Positions 58,272 through 64,000 of a stretch of 64,000 nucleotides of DNA are shown in pieces; position 1 is the first letter of the stretch; each line of letters begins with the position of its first letter. Origin of the DNA: Iphinoe sp. HA4291-MV1 (GTDB lineage Bacteria > Cyanobacteriota > Cyanobacteriia > Cyanobacteriales > Nostocaceae); the NCBI GenBank assembly GCA_019359415.1, contig JAHHHH010000010.1, forward strand, positions 1 to 64,000. Direction: 5' to 3'. The position numbers and the translations under genes are program-made. The notes beneath the pieces were generated by a model. That model was not told where the DNA came from and did no database searches. It saw nothing but the letters and a program-made list of their open reading frames with translations.

Positions 58272-59546
58272 ATGACCAATAGCCAAGACCTACGCCAGCA
58301 ACTTCAAGAAAATTGTGAACTGTTGCAAACCAAGATTCTATACTTAGAAAAAGAAAAGATTGTTAACGCAGATCCCATCAGAGGTTTCCAGCTAGAGCAG
58401 GAGATTAAAAAACTTAGGGTACAACTTAAAGAACTCAAACAGCAAATTGAGGAACTAGAGCAAGCATCAGCAACAGTCAGCCAGAGAGAGGTTACTGGAG
58501 AAAACTTAAATTCTGCACTAACACCTGGTATTGCTATACCCCTAATGCACATTCTCCACCTCTCTGACTTACATTTTGGCACTACCGATGAAGCTTACAA
58601 TTGGTATGACCAAATTGCACAAGATTTATACTCTGAACTCAACTGCGAAAAGCTTGATGCTTTGATACTCTCTGGTGATATTGCAAATAAATCAATTCCG
58701 CAAGAATACGAAGCTGCCAAACACTTTCTCAACAATCTTTGCCAGGAATTTCAACTACAGCCTGAGAATATAGTAATGGTTCCTGGTAACCATGACCTCA
58801 ACTGGAAAATAGCTGAAGCAGCTTATACACTTGTACGACGTAAAGATTATACTGAATCCTTAGATGAAAATTATATTATTGATAAAGGCGAATATATTGA
58901 AGTTGTTGACCAAGAAAAGTACAAGCAACGATTCACTCACTTCAGCAAGTTTTACCAAGATATCAAAGGAGAACCTTATCCTTTAGAATACGACCAACAA
59001 GCTACCCTACACCACTTTCCCAAACAAAACCTACTCATTTTAGGACTCAATTCGGCTTGGCAACTCGACCATCATTATAGATCCCGTGCTGGTATCAATG
59101 CTTGCGCTCTTACCAAAGTACTAACCCAGATTCGCCGAAATCAAGACTATAAAAACTGTGTCAAAATAGCAGTTTGGCATCATCCCCTTAACAGCGCTTT
59201 TGAAGACCGCATTAAAGATGCTGGCTTTATGGAAAGGTTAGCACAAGCGGGTTTCCGCTTTGCTCTTCACGGACACATTCACAAAGCTGAGAACAGCCTT
59301 TACAGCTACGATGTCACTACAAGTGGACGCAAACTCAACATTATCTGTGCTGGAACATTTGGCGCACCAATTCGCGAATGGGTTCCCGGCTATCCACTGC
59401 AATACAACTTACTGAAATTAGAAGGAAATAAGCTGACAGTCAATACCCGCCGTCGCGAAGAACTCAATGGTGCTTGGAAACCTGATGCACGATGGCTTAT
59501 GGGTGCGGGGCGGAACCCGTTACCATACTATGAGATGGAATTGTGA
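58272..59546 (+). CDS. EAD plus calcineurin-like metallophosphoesterase
   Basis: A 424-aa protein. Residues 1-70 form a coiled adaptor (NCELLQTKILYLEKEKIVNA) that matches the N-terminus of the inactive-STAND protein at 49915. Residues 97-400 form a metallophosphoesterase with all metal motifs: HLSDLHFG, LILSGDIAN, VPGNHDLNW, WHHPL and LHGHIHKAE. In EAD systems a shared adaptor brings such an enzyme to its sensor, so this is the likely effector; nucleotides or nucleic acids are possible substrates. Confidence 0.85.
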   Translation: MTNSQDLRQQLQENCELLQTKILYLEKEKIVNADPIRGFQLEQEIKKLRVQLKELKQQIEELEQASATVSQREVTGENLNSALTPGIAIPLMHILHLSDLHFGTTDEAYNWYDQIAQDLYSELNCEKLDALILSGDIANKSIPQEYEAAKHFLNNLCQEFQLQPENIVMVPGNHDLNWKIAEAAYTLVRRKDYTESLDENYIIDKGEYIEVVDQEKYKQRFTHFSKFYQDIKGEPYPLEYDQQATLHHFPKQNLLILGLNSAWQLDHHYRSRAGINACALTKVLTQIRRNQDYKNCVKIAVWHHPLNSAFEDRIKDAGFMERLAQAGFRFALHGHIHKAENSLYSYDVTTSGRKLNIICAGTFGAPIREWVPGYPLQYNLLKLEGNKLTVNTRRREELNGAWKPDARWLMGAGRNPLPYYEMEL

Positions 59547-59826
59547 AGTGACATTCTCCACACACGCTCACGGAGTATCGTGATAGGTTAAGAAAATTGC
59601 GCAGTTGTCAAGGGGGGTAGAGGAAAAAGTGATAAATCCGTAAAGGTTCAGGTTCTAGAGTGATAATGGGAACAGGGATAGAATTTTGAACCGCACCCTC
59701 GACGCGGATACACGCAGATAGAAGAGACAAATATCTGCGTTCATCTGCGGTTCCAATTGTCTGTTCATCCCTAACAAAAAGCGACAATTATCTTGCTCAT
59801 ATCCATAACTTCCACAAAAAGCAACC
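59547..59826. other. Gene-free region with a dispersed repeat fragment
   Basis: About 280 bp. Around 59685-59755 pieces such as GAACCGCACCCTCGACGCGG and TCTGCGTTCATCTGCGGTTC match a common cyanobacterial dispersed repeat. No gene is seen. Confidence 0.4.
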
Positions 59827-60876
59827 ATGAAATTCAGTACAATTTTAGAAAAACTTGGTAACGTCTCCTCCAGTAGTTTCTCCTCAAATAAGGAGCACGA
59901 TCCAGAAATTACAGGAGTTGCAGCAGTTGATGAAGCAACAACGGGTACTCTCAGCTACATTGAAGGAGCAAAATTTGCCTCTATGGTTAGCAAAACGAGT
60001 GCCAGTGCTTTGATTTTACCACCAGATGAAACATTGCAGACACAAGCACAAGAACGAGGTATCGTTTGGATCGCAACACCAGAACCGCGACTGTTATTTG
60101 CCAAAGCGATCGCATTATTTTACCAACCCTGGCGTCCCACTCCAGAAATTCATCCTAGCGCTGTTATTCACCCTACAGCAAAAATTGGCAAACAGGTGTA
60201 TGTTGGTCCTCATGTCGTGATTCAGCAGGGAGTAGAAATTGGCAATGATGTCTGTATTCATCCCAATGTGGTGATTTATCCCGATGTTAAGATAGGCGAT
60301 CGCACAACTTTGCACGCTAATTGCACCATCCACGAACGAGCTCGTATTGGTGCAGATTGTATGATTCACAGTGGCGTTGTGATTGGTGCAGAAGGTTTTG
60401 GCTTTGTTCCCAGTTCCACTGGGTGGGTAAAAATGGAACAATCCGGCTACACTGTTTTAGAAGATGGTGTAGAAGTGGGCTGTAATAGTGCCATTGACCG
60501 TCCAGCGGTGGGAGAAACACGGATAGGTCGCTATACCAAAATTGACAACTTGGTGCAAATTGGTCACGGTTGCCAGATTGGTTATGGATGTGCTATAGCA
60601 GGTCAATCTGGTTTGGCGGGAGGCGTGAAACTTGGTAATGGTGTGATTCTGGCTGGGCAGTCGGGAATTACCAATCAGGTGGAGGTTGGTGATAGAGCGA
60701 TCGCATCTGCAAAAGCTGGAATTCATAATGATATAGCACCAGGAGAAATTGTCTCAGGAAGTCCAGCAATACCTCACAGACAGTACTTGAAGGTGTCAAT
60801 TCTTCTCGCTCGCTTACCGGAAATGTATCAAACATTGAAACAGTTACAACGTAAGCTTAATAATGGTAATGGTTAG
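59827..60876 (+). CDS. lpxD: UDP-3-O-acylglucosamine N-acyltransferase
   Basis: A 349-aa enzyme of lipid A synthesis. Residues 1-100 form the N-terminal uridine-binding domain (MKFSTILEKLGNV). Residues 105-320 are hexapeptide repeats forming a left-handed beta helix (IGKQVYVGPHVVIQQGVEIG, IHPNVVIYPDVKIG). The catalytic His lies in IDNLVQIGHGCQIGYG. The C-terminus has the usual helix. Cyanobacteria often lack some later lipid A genes. It is not next to other lpx genes here. Confidence 0.93.
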   Translation: MKFSTILEKLGNVSSSSFSSNKEHDPEITGVAAVDEATTGTLSYIEGAKFASMVSKTSASALILPPDETLQTQAQERGIVWIATPEPRLLFAKAIALFYQPWRPTPEIHPSAVIHPTAKIGKQVYVGPHVVIQQGVEIGNDVCIHPNVVIYPDVKIGDRTTLHANCTIHERARIGADCMIHSGVVIGAEGFGFVPSSTGWVKMEQSGYTVLEDGVEVGCNSAIDRPAVGETRIGRYTKIDNLVQIGHGCQIGYGCAIAGQSGLAGGVKLGNGVILAGQSGITNQVEVGDRAIASAKAGIHNDIAPGEIVSGSPAIPHRQYLKVSILLARLPEMYQTLKQLQRKLNNGNG

Positions 60877-60883
60877 CTGTAGG

Positions 60884-60941
60884 GTGGGCACTGCTTACCA
60901 TTCGCTGAAACTCTTATTTTTATATAGTAAGCAGTGCCCAC
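60884..60941. repeat. Inverted repeat after lpxD
   Basis: Perfect 15-bp arms GTGGGCACTGCTTAC (60884-60898) and its complement (60927-60941) with a 28-base loop. It lies 7 bp after the lpxD stop and could end its transcript or be a small mobile palindrome. A GCGCAGCGTCTCCCTTAGG repeat fragment follows. Confidence 0.6.
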
Positions 60942-61083
60942 CTGTTCGCGCAGCGTCTCCCTTAGGAGAAGGGTTTTGAGAATAGTGCAAGATCTCAAGA
61001 AGTTTGAAAAAGTTCTAGCTACTTGTGCCAAATCCTTAGATACGTTTACCTTGCGTCTTAGTGCCGTAGATTGAGAACTCATA

Positions 61084-61282
61084 AGAGGATGTTTGTAAAG
61101 TCTAATTTATTACTTGCCTAGGCGACTAGAAGTCGCGGCTACACGAGACTTTACCTGCCTTTCCTACGGAACGCTACGCGAACGCAGGTTCGCAAACCCT
61201 TGATTTTGCATTAGTCCACGGAGGTGGACTTTGCTTGTGTAGTAGCGAATTATATTCGCCCAATACTTTTAAAACATCCTCT
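61084..61282 (-). mobile_element. MITE with 18-bp terminal inverted repeats, copy B
   Basis: A 199-bp relative of 10476-10667 in reverse orientation. Its ends AGAGGATGTTTGTAAAGT and (complement) AGAGGATGTTTTAAAAGT match the family, and 61234-61262 repeats the inner ATTGGGCGAATATAATTCGC block. No transposase is present. Confidence 0.8.
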
Positions 61283-61379
61283 AAATTAACTCATAACAAA
61301 ATCCGTACAACTCTAAATTTGAAATCTTTTATAATCTAAAAAGAAGAGGAATCAAGAAAGTTCACCTTTAACTCTACTA

Positions 61380-61408
61380 TTGACATCTTGATTGTATCTT
61401 GATAGAAA
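61380..61408 (+). promoter_or_regulatory. Candidate promoter of hsp20
   Basis: TTGACA (61380-61385), a 17-base spacer and TAGAAA (61403-61408). It lies 60 bp before the start codon. No CIRCE element is seen. Confidence 0.5.
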
Positions 61409-61467
61409 ATTCTTGAGTAAATCTTTAGTTCAGTAATAACACTGGTACAAAGAAGGGTAATGAAATT

Positions 61468-61968
61468 ATGTCATTAATACGTTGGCGACCATTCCAAGAA
61501 ATTGAAATCCTGAACCGTCAAATGGATAGATTTTTTGACGATTTTTTCACTTCATCCAGCGAAGTGACAGCAGGTTGGACACCAGCAGTTGAACTGAAAG
61601 ATACAAATGAAAATTTAATATTACGTGCTGAACTTCCTGGTGTGGAAGGCAAAGATTTAGAGGTTCAAGTAGCACGACAAGCACTTTACATTGCTGGTGA
61701 AACTCGGTATGAAAACAGAACTGATGAGCGTGGTTATTTCCGCTCTGAGTTGCGGTATGGAAAGTTTAAACGGACAATTTCTCTACCTGTTCCAGTCAAA
61801 AATGAGGAAGTAAAAGCAGAGTTCAAGAATGGTATTTTGACATTAACACTACCTAAAGTAGAAGAAGCCAGATACAAAGTTGTGAAACTTAATTTCACTG
61901 AGGACAATAAGGTATTAACTGATTCAACATCTGGGACAATAGTTGATGTCCCAGTTCAAAAAGCCTAA
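61468..61968 (+). CDS. hspA: Small heat-shock protein (Hsp20)
   Basis: A 166-aa alpha-crystallin-type chaperone that binds unfolding proteins and, in cyanobacteria, thylakoids. It has the N-terminal LIRWRPFQEIEILNRQMDRFFDDFF, the alpha-crystallin domain (about 40-140) with RAELPGVEGKDLEVQV and the conserved FKNGILTLTLPK, and the C-terminal IVDVPVQ tail. A terminator follows. Confidence 0.94.
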   Translation: MSLIRWRPFQEIEILNRQMDRFFDDFFTSSSEVTAGWTPAVELKDTNENLILRAELPGVEGKDLEVQVARQALYIAGETRYENRTDERGYFRSELRYGKFKRTISLPVPVKNEEVKAEFKNGILTLTLPKVEEARYKVVKLNFTEDNKVLTDSTSGTIVDVPVQKA

Positions 61969-62000
61969 GTTAACTTAGATAAGTGATATTAAATAACTAA

Positions 62001-62048
62001 TCCCCATAAAATCTGTCCTGATACACGCATTTCATGGGGAATATTTTT
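62001..62048 (+). terminator. Probable terminator of hsp20
   Basis: TCCCCAT and ATGGGGA pair (with a further AAAT/ATTT) across about 20 bases, followed by ATATTTTT. Confidence 0.65.
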
Positions 62049-62377
62049 AATATAGTATCCGGCTTTTGAGATCCTTGGTTCTGTAGTCCGTTTATGTGGG
62101 ATTTATTCATCTAGCCTCAAGTCTTCTAACTAAGACAGAAGCAGGTTTTTAACTAAATATAGTAAGCGTCTACCTGTCTCTTTTACTGTTGAGTTTCGCG
62201 CTTCGCTTTATTTGTTGACTAAGTTATGGAAGCAAAACAATAATTCTCTCTTGAATTAAGTATTTATACTGATATTTTTCCGGGATGAAAAAATGTATGT
62301 AAAATGCATATTATTAATGATAACTATATTGCGATTAATAGGGAAAAATTAATTTAGAGCTGGTTAAATAAAAATTT
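62049..62377. other. AT-rich gene-free region
   Basis: About 330 bp between hsp20 and the STAND gene. No repeat or gene recognised; it should hold the promoter of the STAND gene. Confidence 0.5.
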
Positions 62378-64000
62378 ATGACTCAAAACAGCATCGCAAC
62401 AAACATCCTGGAGGAAATGAGTGGTCAACTGGTAGTTGGAAATTGGATCATAAACATGAATTCGCCTCACGGTGCTAGCGTGAAGATAGCAACCGAGGAA
62501 GAAAAACCGACTTTGCGATTGGCTGAGTCTCTTTCGGGACATACTGGGTGCTGGCGTTCCACCCCATTCATACTTCAGCAACCCGATTATAATTTGCTGG
62601 ATCGACAAGAATCTGTCAAAGAAGCTATTACTGCCTTTCAAGCTGGACAATCGGTAGAATTTTACAGTCCATCTGGTTTGGGAAAAACAGTTTTATTGCG
62701 TTACTTAGTACACGACCATCAAGTAAAATCACTTTTCGGTGATGGTATCGTTAGCTTATCTCCTCTCCATCCAAATGTAGAAGATTTACTTCAGTCGATA
62801 TGGGATGTTTTTTATGAAAGTAACATTCCCTATAAACCAACTTATCATCAAATCTGTCAACAACTTCACCAAAAACAGGCTCTTATTGTACTGGATGATG
62901 ATGGACTCATCCAAGAGGAATTGCAAGAGTTGATGAATGCAGCGCTCAAGTGCACCTTTCTTATTGCTTCGTCAACTAGCCGTGTGCAGAAAAATGGGCG
63001 CTCATTAACGCTTTCTGGACTTTCCATCAATGATGCTCTAGCTTTGATGGAAAGGGAATTGCAACGTCCTTTGAACACAGAAGAACAACCTGCGGCAAAA
63101 TTGCTGTGGACTCTTTTGAATGGACACCCAATACACCTGGTGATAGCAATGGCAAGCATACTGGAAGAAGGACGCTCCCTTGGCGAAGTTGTCAGTCAAT
63201 TGCCAACCTCTGGTGCGGGCAACTATCTGCTCCAACAAGTAGTGGCGTCGTTATCAACATCAGAAAGAACTATTCTGGAGCTATTAACAATTATGGGTAG
63301 TGTCGGGCTTGAAAGTGAACAGGTTACCGATATCACACAAACTTCTGATGCTTTTGATACGCTTGAGAAATTACGTAGGCGTTATCTTGTGCAGCTTGAT
63401 GGTTCTCGATATAAGGTCAGTAAGACTATATTAGAAATTCTAGCACCAGAATGGAAGTTGACAGTAGCTCTGGAAAAAGCGATCGCCTACTTTGTGGATT
63501 GGGCTGAACGTCACCAACAGCAACCCAACATTTTGTTAACAGAAATGGATGCGATAGCGAAGCGCTGCTGCGAAGCGCAGATCGCGCAAATCTTGGAGGT
63601 GGCAGTTAAAGATAGTCGTTGGAAAGATGTCTTGCGCTTGGTAAAAGCAGTGGAAGGTACACTCGCTTTAAGTAAGCGATGGGGTTTGTGGGGACAAGTG
63701 CTCCAAAGGGGACTACAAGCATCTCAAGCCGAAAGAGATAAAGCCACGCAAGCTTGGGTGTTGCATCAACTAGGAACTCGTGCTCTTTGTTTGGAAGAAA
63801 ACAGCACAGCTAAGAATTACCTTACTAAAGCAATACAGTTACGAGAATCCCTTGATGATGGGATGGGAGTTGCAGCAACTCGCCACAATCTTAATTTGTT
63901 GGACAATTCTCCATCTTCACAAACTCACAGCAGTCAGCAAAAAAATTTGGAAGACTCAGCAAAAGAGGATGACTACTCCCAGCCATACCCAGTTCAGCGC
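62378..64000 (+). CDS. STAND-type NTPase, cut by the window edge
   Basis: An open frame of at least 541 codons from ATG 62378 to the window end, without a stop. Residues 1-75 are a beta-rich start (LVVGNWIINMNSPHGASVKI). The NTPase part has Walker A FYSPSGLGKTVLLRYL (near 110) and a Walker-B-like ALIVLDDDGLI, followed by winged-helix-like segments (LSTSERTILELLTIMGSVGL). The last part (from about 440) looks helical and TPR-like (KATQAWVLHQLGTRALCLEE). This is the order of STAND signalling ATPases such as NB-ARC proteins. Its C-terminal sensor lies beyond the window. Confidence 0.75.
   Translation, partial: MTQNSIATNILEEMSGQLVVGNWIINMNSPHGASVKIATEEEKPTLRLAESLSGHTGCWRSTPFILQQPDYNLLDRQESVKEAITAFQAGQSVEFYSPSGLGKTVLLRYLVHDHQVKSLFGDGIVSLSPLHPNVEDLLQSIWDVFYESNIPYKPTYHQICQQLHQKQALIVLDDDGLIQEELQELMNAALKCTFLIASSTSRVQKNGRSLTLSGLSINDALALMERELQRPLNTEEQPAAKLLWTLLNGHPIHLVIAMASILEEGRSLGEVVSQLPTSGAGNYLLQQVVASLSTSERTILELLTIMGSVGLESEQVTDITQTSDAFDTLEKLRRRYLVQLDGSRYKVSKTILEILAPEWKLTVALEKAIAYFVDWAERHQQQPNILLTEMDAIAKRCCEAQIAQILEVAVKDSRWKDVLRLVKAVEGTLALSKRWGLWGQVLQRGLQASQAERDKATQAWVLHQLGTRALCLEENSTAKNYLTKAIQLRESLDDGMGVAATRHNLNLLDNSPSSQTHSSQQKNLEDSAKEDDYSQPYPVQR

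Noticed and set aside
60985-61070. Short frame ending DLKKFEKVLATCAKSLDTFT(LRLSAVD)
   Set aside because: Fewer than 32 codons, no clear start, between a repeat and a MITE; too little to call a gene.
1-64000. tRNA, rRNA or CRISPR genes
   Set aside because: I looked for T-loop motifs and regular repeat-spacer patterns on both strands and found none I could support.

Overview
The window reads as chromosomal DNA of a filamentous, heterocyst-type cyanobacterium (Nostocales). The basis is dense GCGATCGC (HIP1) sites, seven-base tandem repeats of the GGGCAAT/CCCATTG kind between genes, and genes for chlorophyll synthesis (acsF, a chlH-type Mg-chelatase H subunit), carboxysomes (ccmK type), phycobilisome chromophore attachment (cpcS type) and thylakoid redox (HCF164/TxlA type). 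Remnants of a heterocyst-type devC/devA exporter and of xisI fit the same group. No tRNA, rRNA or CRISPR array was seen.

Layout. 1-9.3 kb: repeats, a small antitoxin-like gene, a CcmK3-like shell protein, acsF, a TM2 protein, a DUF2996-type protein, and thrC flanked by two MoaD/ThiS-type sulfur carriers. 9.3-18 kb: an SDR epimerase, a TPR lipoprotein, a pentapeptide-repeat membrane protein, an APC permease that abuts a broken two-gene module, a 21-bp tandem array carrying a clean MITE insertion, and a TnpB-type RNA-guided nuclease gene with a divergent RHH gene. 18-31 kb: HdeD-like protein, a three-gene operon (catalytically dead HtrA-like protein, intact HtrA-like protease, atypical NarL-type regulator), type 2 IPP isomerase, cobU, TPR protein, several MITEs, a Tn7-like/type V-K CAST-like transposon end, an IS110 remnant, and rnz. 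31-40 kb: an overlooked 55-aa gene with its own leader and terminator, a Wzc/Wzz-type exopolysaccharide kinase/co-polymerase, a cpcS-type lyase, repeat proteins, and a gene graveyard (devC-devA chimera, xisI, GUN4 and hicA fragments). 40-49 kb: the H subunit of Mg chelatase with tandem repeats inserted in frame, amidase, CHAD, DUF3616, NIL-ferredoxin and TxlA/HCF164 genes.

The most interesting unit is at 49.2-59.5 kb. A tightly overlapping four-gene operon encodes an inactive-STAND-like protein with an N-terminal coiled adaptor, a MoxR-type AAA+ ATPase, a membrane-anchored vWA protein and a membrane protein ending in an ARC6-type IMS domain. A multi-TM protein is divergent from it. A metallophosphoesterase gene 3.7 kb downstream carries the same N-terminal adaptor as the inactive-STAND protein. 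This fits an effector-associated-domain (EAD) conflict or signalling system, in which matching adaptors bring sensor and effector together. The space between is full of toxin-antitoxin genes and remnants, a PD-(D/E)XK-like protein and a Rpn/DUF2887-type nuclease with a partial tandem duplication. The window ends after lpxD and hsp20 inside a STAND-type NTPase gene that runs off the edge.
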